Part shown: one piece after another, positions 30,140-36,721 of the stretch
How the letters are laid out: every line of letters begins with the position of its first letter
Numbering within the stretch: position 1 is the first letter of the stretch
Source of the DNA: Vibrio ichthyoenteri ATCC 700023
GTDB lineage: Bacteria > Pseudomonadota > Gammaproteobacteria > Enterobacterales > Vibrionaceae
Assembly (NCBI RefSeq): GCF_000222605.1
Contig: NZ_AFWF01000303.1
Span: 1 to 43,318 of the forward strand
Length of the DNA: 43,318 nucleotides
Direction of reading: 5' to 3'
Translations under genes and position numbers: made by a program
The notes under the pieces: model-generated
Seen by the model: the letters and a program-made list of their open reading frames with translations, nothing else
Database searches by the model: none
What the model was told of the DNA's origin: nothing

Positions 30140-30910
30140 CTTTTTTGCTTCTATAAATACTCTCGGCATAACAAGATTAATGCTGTCAGAGTGTTCATAA
30201 TAATTATAAGCATATTTTATTAATTTATCGTAATATCCATCAGGAAGAGGGACGCTGAAGTTAGATTGATTGGAATATGCTTTTATTGCTCCTGATTTAA
30301 AAATCTTGAAAAAACCATCTCTATCAACACAGTACTTAAAGTCTTTGCTATATAGATTATTAATAATAAAACCATTGTTAGATAATAACTCACTATAATC
30401 GACAAGGTTTTCAAGGTGCATGCAAGGGAAGGTGAATGATGGTTTAAGTTCAGGGAATTCATCACGAAAAAAATCATCTATCATAACAGTTATTGATGGG
30501 CACCAGTTTTTTTTAAACGATGATTGCACATAAAAGCTTCCGTTGTCAGATAATAGGGACTTTATTACTAATAGCGATTTGTTTATATTTGAAAACCATT
30601 GAATGGATGAGTTGGATACAATGACATCAAAGTTTACGCTTAGATCTAAGTTTTCAATATTTTTGTGCTTGTAAATTACATGGCTATCTTTGTTTTTTTT
30701 CGCCTCTTTAATCATTTCGCTTGATTTATCGATAGCTATCATTTGAATTGGATTCATTCGGCTGTAAAAAATTTCAGAAACCCGACCAGAGCCACAGCCA
30801 ACATCTAACACGTTTTGGGGTTTGTAGGGAAGTAAATCACATAGTTCCAGTGCTGCATCTTGTTGAACAATGCCATTCGTATAATATTCCTTAGCGTAAT
30901 TTTTATACAT
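30119..30910 (-). CDS. SAM-dependent methyltransferase (BioC-like fold), 263 aa
   Basis: Rossmann methyltransferase: motif I NVLDVGCGSGRVSEIF at about 34-49, acidic loop QMIAIDKSSEMIKEAKK (Asp binds SAM ribose), and post-motif VNFDVIVSNSSIQWF at about 92-106. The SN-x-x-x-QW phrase is typical of BioC-type malonyl-ACP methyltransferases, so a small acyl or carboxyl substrate is possible. The C-terminal half is unique. It runs convergent to the membrane-protein gene with 21 nt overlap. AT-rich like its two neighbours, so the three probably moved together. The substrate is unknown. Confidence 0.8.
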   Translation of the reverse strand: MYKNYAKEYYTNGIVQQDAALELCDLLPYKPQNVLDVGCGSGRVSEIFYSRMNPIQMIAIDKSSEMIKEAKKNKDSHVIYKHKNIENLDLSVNFDVIVSNSSIQWFSNINKSLLVIKSLLSDNGSFYVQSSFKKNWCPSITVMIDDFFRDEFPELKPSFTFPCMHLENLVDYSELLSNNGFIINNLYSKDFKYCVDRDGFFKIFKSGAIKAYSNQSNFSVPLPDGYYDKLIKYAYNYYEHSDSINLVMPRVFIEAKKSKLNSL

Positions 30911-30991
30911 ATTTTCTCTTTATGGTGATTAAAACTGATAGGTTATCGAGTAAACATTACCAGAAATAAAATAAATGGAATACAAAAAGAC

Positions 30992-31020
30992 TTGATGAGG
31001 AAGTACGTTTCCACTATAAT
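30992..31020 (+). promoter_or_regulatory. strong sigma70 promoter upstream of the rep leader
   Basis: TTGATG (30992-30997), 17-bp spacer, perfect TATAAT (31015-31020). Transcription would begin near 31027 and read toward repA through the hairpins described below. Confidence 0.75.
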
Positions 31021-31026
31021 TTAAAC

Positions 31027-31176
31027 ATCTTGAGCGTCATAGTGCATTATATAAAGCACACGCTATATAGCTTGTTCTATATAGTGTCCTTAGCTCAAGT
31101 AGAGTGTGTTGGACCCTCAATCCAACTAGATAGCATTCGCAAAGAGCCGCCTTACCGATCGTAGGCGGCTTTTTTG
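31027..31176 (+). ncRNA. predicted leader or small RNA ending at an intrinsic terminator
   Basis: From the promoter at 30992-31020 to the T-run at 31170-31175, about 150 nt. It contains a hairpin GTTGGA-CCCTCAA-TCCAAC (31108-31126) and near-palindromic CTATATAG units around 31067-31082, and ends with AGCCGCCT (31145-31152)/AGGCGGCT (31163-31170) and T6. It is either a plus-sense regulatory RNA or the prematurely ended leader of the repA mRNA. Ends are approximate. Confidence 0.5.
31145..31175 (+). terminator. intrinsic terminator or attenuator in the rep leader
   Basis: 8-bp GC-rich stem with loop TACCGATCGT and six T. The loop contains CCGATCG (31155-31161), exactly complementary to CGATCGG (31268-31274), which lies at the ribosome site of the leader peptide. 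This may be a long-range pairing that links the hairpin to repA translation. Confidence 0.7.
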
Positions 31177-31233
31177 TATCTGTGTTTTTTACTGTTTGAT
31201 TTTTAACGAGATCTTGTGTAAATTGATGTTTCA

Positions 31234-31258
31234 TTGTTTGGCGTGAGAAACCAAACAA
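31234..31258 (+). promoter_or_regulatory. hairpin just upstream of the rep leader peptide
   Basis: TTGTTTGG (31234-31241) pairs with CCAAACAA (31251-31258); the loop is CGTGAGAAA. The ascending side and loop contain TTTGGCG. The UUGGCG loop of IncI/IncL-type leaders pairs with a CGCCAA near rep to form an activating pseudoknot. A partial partner TGCCAA occurs at 31303-31308. Confidence 0.45.
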
Positions 31259-31283
31259 CCCTTAAATCGATCGGAATCAAAAC

Positions 31284-31424
31284 ATGAACAGACTTTTTCT
31301 GTCTTGCCAATTGCAAGCAAAACTCAGACTCAGAACTCAAGTAATAACCAGTAATGATAATGGCTATCTTAATGATATCTGTTTAGGTTATGGCTTAGAG
31401 GGTGAGTCAAATGTTAGTCAATAA
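31284..31424 (+). CDS. 46-aa leader peptide translationally coupled to repA
   Basis: ATG 31284 with CGGA 8-9 nt upstream; MNRLFLSCQLQAKLRLRTQV is the N-terminal part. The frame ends at TAA 31422-31424, 14 nt inside repA (ATG 31411). IncFII, IncI and IncL/M plasmids use just such a leader (tap, repY or repB) whose translation, terminating at the rep start, opens the rep ribosome site; antisense RNA blocks the leader. The overlap geometry strongly suggests this mechanism here. Confidence 0.75.
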   Translation: MNRLFLSCQLQAKLRLRTQVITSNDNGYLNDICLGYGLEGESNVSQ

Positions 31425-32244
31425 TCCCCCTCAAACTCTTACCAAAGCTGAATACGACAAAGCGTATCGAGCAAAGCGTAAGGCTCGTAAGCATGAGTTG
31501 ATTGAATTGCATCATGAAGTTGTTTCACGCGAGCAAGAAACCACCCCTAACTTTAAGTTTGGTTTTTCTAAACGTCGTTTGCTTCGTTCAGGTGAATGGG
31601 TAGATCTACCGCATGAGTACGCCTATATCCTAAAAGGTTGCGAGGAATACATCACTAACCCTCAACGCTTCCCTAGTCTTTTTGCTTGGGGCGGTGCAGC
31701 CGTCAATAATATTCAGTGTAGGGAGCTAATAGCAAAAGCTTTAGCGTGTATTCTACCTAATACCGATTTGATAGGCGGTCGCATAGGTTTGCCGACTGAG
31801 GCAGGACTCAAGACTATCAGCTATGACCAATTGCAAGAAGATTACGCTTTACGTTGGGGTGAGTTCATATCGCCTAAGTCGTTTGCTAAAGTTATGAAGT
31901 ACCTAAAACGTGCCTCTTACGTTTACACTGAACGGATCAACGTGTGTGTGGACGACGAGAACGGAACAGTTCGTAGTGCGGCTGGCTATAAGCAGTTCAC
32001 GGCTAAATTCTTCAATGACTTAAAAGTCACCACTAAGTACAAAAATATCTGTCAGCTTATTATTGCCACTCGTGAACGAGCAACCAAACAAGGCTTACGC
32101 TTTGATTGGTTAAACTTCCGCACGATCGCATCGGGTATTCAAGAGATTTTTAACGCCTCTCGATTAAATGAATACACGGGTAATACATCGAGCTGGTTAT
32201 CGAGCTACCAAGCTCAAGAACAGCTATCCTTACATCCTCATTAA
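31411..32244 (+). CDS. repA: IncFII-type replication initiator RepA
   Basis: 277 residues from ATG 31411 (GAGGG 8 nt upstream); GTG 31402 is also in frame. The basic N terminus (YDKAYRAKRKARKHELIELHHE) and the blocks FGFSKRRLLRSGEWVDLPHEY, NPQRFPSLFAWGGAAVN, IGLPTEAGLKTISYDQLQEDYALRWGEFISPKSF (split) and RASYVYTERIN match the RepA family of IncFII/IncL-like plasmids in length and pattern. RepA binds the origin just downstream and loads the replisome with DnaA. Copy number is expected to be set by the RNA-based leader. The origin is presumably within 32245-32900. Confidence 0.85.
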   Translation: MLVNNPPQTLTKAEYDKAYRAKRKARKHELIELHHEVVSREQETTPNFKFGFSKRRLLRSGEWVDLPHEYAYILKGCEEYITNPQRFPSLFAWGGAAVNNIQCRELIAKALACILPNTDLIGGRIGLPTEAGLKTISYDQLQEDYALRWGEFISPKSFAKVMKYLKRASYVYTERINVCVDDENGTVRSAAGYKQFTAKFFNDLKVTTKYKNICQLIIATRERATKQGLRFDWLNFRTIASGIQEIFNASRLNEYTGNTSSWLSSYQAQEQLSLHPH

Positions 32245-32843
32245 GAAATCCGCATGTATCCGCTTAACGGCGGAGGCTTCGTCGCACCTATATTAAGCTA
32301 TCGGTCAAAAATTAACCAAAACAAGCCGGTGTTTCATCGGTTTTCCGGCTTAGTACGTTCTCTTTTGCGCGATGTTAGTTTTGATATGGCCATCTTTTTA
32401 AAAGGTAGTGCAAGTAATGGTTTATAGAAATAACCTAAAAGAGCTACTGCGGTTATGTGTACTCCGTAGTTAAACTTTGTATGTATATAAATACTTAAAT
32501 AAATATAGGAGAAGTAATCTTTAGTTATGGTTCGTGCTGGCTGCTATATTGGAGCGTAGCGGAAATGTAGAGACAGTGCGAAGCCGACAAGCGATAGCGC
32601 GTCAGTCTCAGCCCCCACGTTCAACTTGATCGATCCTCTAAAAGCAGTCGCTTCGCTCCAAGATACCTACAGCCAGCATTACGTTATAAACACAACTGTT
32701 CATATAGCGCACTAGCTGGCTGCGCTGGTTCTTTCTTTTGTCATCCGACAGGAAACTTCTGTACATGTACGCTTGGTTTCGTGGAACCACACAAAAGCAA
32801 CAGTGGATAATTTAACGACAGTGACCACATTATCCGCTTCGCG

Positions 32844-32974
32844 GGTCTAGCAGGGGAAAGAGGTTGATTTTTACGCCTTAGCTATGTCGACCCATTCAGG
32901 GATTATAAAACGCGGTTACAAAGCTTCTTACTCGCTACGCGAGCGCGTTCTGTATTCGTCGCACAGCGACTCAT
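32844..32974 (+). repeat. structured intergenic repeat, copy B
   Basis: GGTCTAGCAGGG (32844-32855), then 71 bp, then a 48-bp block (32927-32974) matching copy A at 44-45 positions. Hairpin 1 is CTCGC-TAC-GCGAG (32931-32943): both paired bases changed together relative to copy A (T-A to C-G). Hairpin 2 is GTCGC-ACA-GCGAC (32958-32970), changed only in the loop. It lies inside the probable origin region. Confidence 0.7.
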
Positions 32975-32994
32975 AAAAAGTGACAGCCGTAGTC

Positions 32995-33028
32995 AGCAAG
33001 ATCTTTTTTGATCTTAACAGATCTTGCT
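32995..33028. terminator. hairpin with perfect 10-bp arms
   Basis: AGCAAGATCT (32995-33004) and AGATCTTGCT (33019-33028) around a 14-nt loop. There is a T-run in the loop, not after the stem, so its role (terminator, origin structure or processing site) is uncertain. Confidence 0.45.
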
Positions 33029-33168
33029 CTCTGCATTTCATTACTGAATACATTGCTAGTGTTACGCTGTAACTATTAGGGCGGGTATTGAAGTCATCTG
33101 GAAGGGGTTCTACGCCGGAACCCCAGAAAATTCCGTCACGAAAGCTAAATGCCATCAATAAATACAAC

Positions 33169-33199
33169 AAATAAGATATTTATTGTATTTATCTTATTT
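33169..33199. repeat. AT-only inverted repeat at the end of the par operon
   Basis: AAATAAGATA (33169-33178) mirrors TATCTTATTT (33190-33199), overlapped by a second dyad TAAATACAA/TTGTATTTA. It overlaps the stop codon of the small par partner (33194). It could be a weak terminator or a partition site. Confidence 0.45.
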
Positions 33200-33517
33200 A
33201 TGCAACATCGAAAACCATTCATAAAGTTCTTCATCAGAAAATTCTTGCGCCATTATAGCAATGCTTCTTATAAAATTTGAGCGATCTAGACTTAACTCAT
33301 CTCCCTTTGAGTATGAGATTGCGTTCAGTCTTTTCGGTATAGAATCAAGATAACCTACTTCTGTTTTTGTCAGTGACATCGTAACTGGTTGTTTCTTTTC
33401 TGCGATTATTTTGGGACGCCCGACAGGGTTTGAGGTCTTAGGTTCAGCTCCATCAACAAAACTTGAAGCATCTTTAATTTTGTTTTCCTGTTCTTTTAAC
33501 TTTGCTCTAGAAAGCAT
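33194..33517 (-). CDS. small partition partner of ParA (ParB/ParG position), 107 aa
   Basis: AAGGAG precedes ATG 33517, which lies inside the end of parA (11-nt overlap). The N-terminal 40 residues are polar and probably flexible (KLKEQENKIKDASSFVDG, with VGRPKII). The C-terminal part (PVTMSLTKTEVGYLDSIPKRL, LSLDRSNFIRSIAIMAQEF) looks like a short strand and two helices, as in ribbon-helix-helix ParG-type proteins. Type Ib partition systems pair a small ParA with exactly such a small DNA-binding protein. The fold is inferred. Confidence 0.65.
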   Translation of the reverse strand: MLSRAKLKEQENKIKDASSFVDGAEPKTSNPVGRPKIIAEKKQPVTMSLTKTEVGYLDSIPKRLNAISYSKGDELSLDRSNFIRSIAIMAQEFSDEELYEWFSMLHK

Positions 33518-34160
33518 TTATCGACTCCTTTAACAAGCAACTAATCTCAGCCTTAGCTTTACTATCTTTCCATTCATGGACACCTCTTGCAGCACCAAAA
33601 GCATCACGATGAGCTTTTCTATCTGCCACTACAGTTCGCATCAGTTTAAATTCAGGATATTCTACTAATAGCTTCTTAGCTGCTTGTCGTTCTTCTGTAG
33701 AGTTTGTTGGCGCCATATTAATAAAGATCGACACGCTTAGATCGGGGTTGTAATCACGTGCATGCTCAACAGTTTCGGCCATGTGTTCTAACAACTCCAA
33801 ATCTGCTTGGCTGGCTTTTGTCGGCATAATCATCAAATTCGCGACTAGCATTGCACTGCGCATTTCTCGACTGTCTCTACCAGCCGCATCGACAATAATA
33901 TAATCATATTGTTTAAGTTCATGCTTCAGCTGCTTTGTTATATTACCCTCCAAACAAATGCATGGGAAATCAGGCAATTCAGACTCTAATCGACGCTGAT
34001 TCCAGCGATAAAGTGTTTTCTGTGGGTCAGCATCAATTAATAAAATACGATCCGTTTTCCCTTGATAATGCTCATGTGCCAAAGCACAAGCCAAATTAAT
34101 AACAGTGTTGGATTTTCCAACCCCTCCTTTTTGATGACCTAATAAAATAAGCTTACTCAT
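33507..34160 (-). CDS. parA: ParA-family partition ATPase (short, type Ib)
   Basis: 217 residues. Deviant Walker A GHQKGGVGKSNTVINLA at about 8-24 with the signature Lys11; Walker A' ILLIDADPQKTLYRWNQRR; Walker B-like YDYIIVDAAGRDSREMR; and VANLMIMPTKASQADLELLE. No N-terminal helix-turn-helix, so it is the short ParA/ParF type. It segregates the plasmid together with the small protein encoded next. Two tiny membrane proteins precede it in the same direction (starts at 34548 and 34349), an unusual arrangement. Confidence 0.92.
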   Translation of the reverse strand: MSKLILLGHQKGGVGKSNTVINLACALAHEHYQGKTDRILLIDADPQKTLYRWNQRRLESELPDFPCICLEGNITKQLKHELKQYDYIIVDAAGRDSREMRSAMLVANLMIMPTKASQADLELLEHMAETVEHARDYNPDLSVSIFINMAPTNSTEERQAAKKLLVEYPEFKLMRTVVADRKAHRDAFGAARGVHEWKDSKAKAEISCLLKESINAF

Positions 34161-34172
34161 AGACTATTCCTT

Positions 34173-34349
34173 CTAAATTTGGTTTACCAACAAGGTAGCC
34201 ATCACGATCAAGCTACACACAAAAACCCCAAAAAAGCCCTTTACTAGCACTTTTACATTTGCTCCTTGCAAGTAAGCAAACATAGCTATAACTAAAACAG
34301 CAATCGCAAGCCCAAAAACGTAGTGGACATTATTCTCTAGTAGCTCCAT
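34173..34349 (-). CDS. 58-aa double-span membrane protein upstream of parA
   Basis: Reads MELLENNVHYVFGLAIAVLVI, with two hydrophobic stretches (about 11-26 and 39-54, FFGVFVCSLIVMATLLV) joined by a short, partly basic loop (QGANVKVLVK). ACAGG lies upstream of ATG 34349. It is 13 nt downstream of another small double-span gene and 13 nt upstream of parA. No family recognised. It is a real-looking gene by ribosome site, composition and tandem position. Confidence 0.6.
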   Translation of the reverse strand: MELLENNVHYVFGLAIAVLVIAMFAYLQGANVKVLVKGFFGVFVCSLIVMATLLVNQI

Positions 34350-34362
34350 AACCTGTTTTCCT

Positions 34363-34548
34363 TCAATTCGTCAGTAAAGCCGGAAATACAAAAAACAGGC
34401 AGATTGAAAGCACCAAGCCAAGTCCAACGGTAATGTACTTATGTTTGTCGCTTGGTGTTGGTAGTACGCCTGTAAAAAGTATCAGGTACACAATCACTAA
34501 CAGTGATAAACCCATGTAGTAAAAAATATCCACGTCGAATTGCTCCAT
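34363..34548 (-). CDS. 61-aa double-span membrane protein, first gene of the par operon
   Basis: From ATG 34548 (AGATGGAGC context) it reads MEQFDVDIFYYMGLSLLVIVY. Two spans (about 11-28 and 43-58, LGLVLSICLFFVFPALL) are linked by PTPSDKHKYI. An in-frame extension to 34620 would run through the palindromic control region and is not accepted. Same overall plan as the following 58-aa protein, so the two may form a complex. Nothing is known to me about such proteins in partition operons. Confidence 0.6.
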   Translation of the reverse strand: MEQFDVDIFYYMGLSLLVIVYLILFTGVLPTPSDKHKYITVGLGLVLSICLFFVFPALLTN

Positions 34549-34572
34549 CTTATTTCCCCTCAGTCGCGATAA

Positions 34573-34635
34573 CATAAATATCATATATATAATATTTATG
34601 TTATGCAATATAAATATCATGTATATGATATTTAT
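34573..34635. promoter_or_regulatory. tandem AT-rich palindromes upstream of the par operon
   Basis: First dyad CATAAATAT (34573-34581)/ATATTTATG (34592-34600), perfect 9-bp arms. Second ATAAATATCAT (34610-34620)/ATGATATTTAT (34625-34635), perfect 11-bp arms. Both share AAATATCATAT-like half-sites. Position and repetition suggest operator sites of the small par protein, the centromere, or both. Confidence 0.65.
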
Positions 34636-34692
34636 TGTAATTATAAGAATAAAAGAGGTGATTTAAAAGCATTATACCGCATGTCATTCCTA

Positions 34693-34721
34693 GAGGCAGA
34701 TTATGTGCCCTTATGTTCAAT
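34693..34721 (+). other. dif-like XerCD site at the plasmid-phage boundary (attP/attL candidate)
   Basis: The right arm TTATGTTCAAT (34711-34721) matches the Vibrio dif XerD arm TTATGTTAAAT at 10 of 11 positions. The left arm GAGGCAGATTA (34693-34703) keeps the ATTA end of the XerC arm. The centre TGTGCCC is 7 nt against 6 in dif1. Filamentous Vibrio phages (CTX, VGJ, Vf33 types) integrate with host XerCD at dif and carry such attP sites beside the regulator gene, as here. Confidence 0.55.
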
Positions 34722-34782
34722 GCAACTCACATTATAAAAATCAATAACTTAATAGAATCTTCGCCTTTTAGAAGATTCCATC

Positions 34783-35154
34783 ATGAAGTATCACGAAATG
34801 ACCAAAAACTATATTTTTCGTGAATTTGAATGCCATTTATCAGTAAAAGAAGCCGCTGAACTTTGTTTTAAATCCGTGAGAAACGTCACAGAGTGGGACA
34901 AGGGAAAATTGATACCTAACGAGTGCAAAAGACTAATGAGAATGCACAGAAGACTAGAACTGTCATCAAATAAAGAATGGCAAGGGTTTAAAATGGAAAA
35001 CTCAAAACTCAGGATACCAACAGGAGATTTGGTATCACCGCAACAAATACTCACCGGACTCGCCCTTATTGAGATCAATTCAGAACTAGAAATCAAAACC
35101 TCAACACAACTATTAAAACTATCGAGAGCCATTAGCACCGTAAAAACAAAATAA
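34783..35154 (+). CDS. DUF3653-type regulator of Vibrio filamentous phage
   Basis: 123 residues. The central part AAELCFKSVRNVTEWDKGK followed by IPNECKRLMRMHRRLELS is the typical core of DUF3653 phage proteins, with a helix-turn-helix-like start (SVKEAAELCFKSVRNV). LVSPQQILTGLALIEINSEL follows. In Vf33-type phages a divergently transcribed gene of this kind lies beside the attachment site and is thought to repress phage genes. Here it is divergent from the par operon and convergent with the secretin gene, and it is the only plus-strand phage gene. Confidence 0.75.
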   Translation: MKYHEMTKNYIFREFECHLSVKEAAELCFKSVRNVTEWDKGKLIPNECKRLMRMHRRLELSSNKEWQGFKMENSKLRIPTGDLVSPQQILTGLALIEINSELEIKTSTQLLKLSRAISTVKTK

Positions 35155-35155
35155 G

Positions 35156-35180
35156 AAAAAGGGAGCATAAGCTCCCTTTA
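35156..35180. terminator. bidirectional terminator between regulator and secretin genes
   Basis: AAAGGGAGC-ATAA-GCTCCCTTT (35158-35179), with A-rich left and T-rich right flanks. It is positioned exactly between convergent stop codons. Confidence 0.88.
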
Positions 35181-36512
35181 TCACAATATCGTAGACTTGA
35201 TTACTATCCTTAATTCCTTATCAACGCGCTCAGTACGCTCAGAACGGAATATAGCGCCAAGATAGGGAATATCCTTTAGAACCGGAACGCCTGAAACGCG
35301 CTGGCGTTCATCACTCGATATAAGGCCACCGAGCATTATTGTTTGCCCATCCTTAACGTTAACAACCGTTTGCAATGTTCGCTTATTGGTGATGATATCC
35401 GAGGCTATCGAGGAATTTGTAACGGCTTGAGATTCCTGATTAATCTGCAAAACTATTCTATCCTCGATAACATGAGGCACAACCTCAAGAGAGACGCCCA
35501 CATCTTGCCGCTCAATTTGCTGAATAGTATTACCGCCGTCTGTGACTTCCTTTGAAACCAAAAACGGCACGTTCTGACCCACCGTTACATAGCCGCGCTC
35601 TCTATCCATCACCAAGATGTTAGGCCGAGAAAGCAAATCCGTATTCTCATTGGTCTTAACCGCCTTGATTAGCGCCTCAAAATCACCACCCGTAAATATC
35701 ATTGCGTTATCAGTCGCTAAATCAATAATCGAGGTATTAGTAACAAAGCCAGCGTTTTTCAAGGCAATCTGCATATTAACGCCGACCTCTTGAGAATTAT
35801 CGATAGAAGTTTCAGTAATGATCGCCTCTATGAAAACTTGTCTTTGTGGCGTATCGATTCCAGATATTAGAACGTCGATTTGCTCTAATTGGTCACTTGT
35901 TCCCGTCACGATTAAGCCATTAGTGGAGGGTAATATCTCAACCGTAAAATTATGCGCAGGTCTATCCTTTACCATCTGCTTACTAGTTGCCGATAACGTC
36001 GATTGCAACAACTCAGATATCTTAGTATTACGAACATGAGCTAATCGATAGAGCTTAACTAGTGCGGGCTCAATATTCTGTATCGATGAATCCAGCGGCT
36101 TAACGACATAGAGGCCATTCTCATACGTCACGTAATAGCCATGCGCACTTAATACGTTATTAAAAAATGAAGCGTACTCACTTTCTTCTAAATTTGGCGC
36201 AGTAAAGCTCACCGTACCAACAACGCCAGCACCAACAACAATCGACTGATTTAACTCACGAGCACCCCACGAAACAAATTCAGCAATAGGCGTGTTCGAT
36301 GTTTCAAACACAGCAGGCTCAGCACGTAAATAAGGTGAAACCGTGAAGAGTGCAGATAGCGCCATAATGTGGAAAACCTTGTAAAACGATAAAGCTGTTT
36401 TCCAATGGTTTACGCACAAATGTCTGATTAGCAGAGTGGGGCGCTGTATATATTCGCTCCGCGAGCAATAAGTTTTTTCTTTTTTGTTTTTCTTTTTTAA
36501 AAGCAAAATCAT
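35181..36512 (-). CDS. phage secretin (pIV-like outer membrane channel)
   Basis: 443 residues from ATG 36512, which has GGAG 9 nt upstream; ATG 36527 and a shorter ATG 36365 are in frame. A hydrophobic stretch ending ALSALFTVSPYLRA is probably the signal sequence. N domains follow (ELNQSIVVGAGVVGTVSF, VTYENGLYVVKPL, VEILPSTNGLIVTGTSDQLEQI, in parts). The C-terminal secretin core has RQVFIEAIITETS, LSRPNILVMDRERGYVTVGQNVPFL, VSLEVVPHVIEDRIVLQIN, and VKDGQTIMLGGLIS near the end, then VPVLKDIPYLGAIFR. These are the hallmarks of GspD/pIV secretins. It lets the phage exit without lysis. Unusual: the long basic N-terminal leader. Confidence 0.93.
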   Translation of the reverse strand: MILLLKKKNKKEKTYCSRSEYIQRPTLLIRHLCVNHWKTALSFYKVFHIMALSALFTVSPYLRAEPAVFETSNTPIAEFVSWGARELNQSIVVGAGVVGTVSFTAPNLEESEYASFFNNVLSAHGYYVTYENGLYVVKPLDSSIQNIEPALVKLYRLAHVRNTKISELLQSTLSATSKQMVKDRPAHNFTVEILPSTNGLIVTGTSDQLEQIDVLISGIDTPQRQVFIEAIITETSIDNSQEVGVNMQIALKNAGFVTNTSIIDLATDNAMIFTGGDFEALIKAVKTNENTDLLSRPNILVMDRERGYVTVGQNVPFLVSKEVTDGGNTIQQIERQDVGVSLEVVPHVIEDRIVLQINQESQAVTNSSIASDIITNKRTLQTVVNVKDGQTIMLGGLISSDERQRVSGVPVLKDIPYLGAIFRSERTERVDKELRIVIKSTIL

Positions 36513-36532
36513 AGTAGTCGTCTCCATTTAAT

Positions 36533-36721
36533 CTAGCCTTTAGACTGCACCGAATAACCAACACAAAGAGCGCAGATAAATGTCACGATTGCCCAATATT
36601 GATGCTCATTAATAATTAAACATACAGTTGCAGCAATCCAACCAAGCTTGATAGCAACAACAGCTAAAATAGCGATACGATGAAAGGAATTATCATTAGG
36701 ACTTACAGAAGACTTGCTCAT
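36533..36721 (-). CDS. small phage membrane protein overlapping the end of zot, 62 aa
   Basis: GGTGA lies 6 nt before ATG 36721, 26 nt inside the end of zot in another frame. MSKSSVSPNDNSFHRIAILAVV is followed by two hydrophobic spans (about 15-35 and 43-57). Position between zot and the secretin gene suggests an assembly protein or accessory. A longer in-frame start at 36799 would lie fully in zot and lacks a ribosome site. Family not recognised. Confidence 0.6.
   Translation of the reverse strand: MSKSSVSPNDNSFHRIAILAVVAIKLGWIAATVCLIINEHQYWAIVTFICALCVGYSVQSKG

Larger units (their letters stand above)
32245..33168. other. gene-free region after repA, probable replication origin
   Basis: No convincing gene in over 900 bases. 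Features seen: AAGCCGG-(15 nt)-CCGGCTT hairpin near 32322-32351, a DnaA-box-like AGTGGATAA at 32802-32810 (8 of 9), the structured repeat copy B (32844-32974), a 10-bp-arm hairpin (32995-33028), and GGGGTTC-TACGCCG-GAACCCC (33104-33124). RepA-family origins lie in cis downstream of repA, so oriV is most likely here. An 80-codon minus-strand frame at 32928-33170 is rejected because it mostly translates the repeat. Confidence 0.55.

Noticed and set aside
30119-30910. DNA methyltransferase of a restriction system
   Set aside because: Motifs are those of a small-molecule class I methyltransferase (QW after SN); no target-recognition domain and no nuclease nearby.
31037-31258. 73-codon minus-strand frame
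   Set aside because: It overlaps the promoter, hairpins and terminator of the rep leader. It could be crossed by an antisense RNA, but is not a gene.
31155-31274. a fully supported pseudoknot
   Set aside because: The 7-nt complementarity includes the palindrome CGATCG, so it may be coincidence; kept only as a hypothesis in the rep finding.
32928-33170. 80-codon minus-strand frame
   Set aside because: Its end is a translation of the structured repeat (copy B), there is no ribosome site, and hairpins explain the sequence better.
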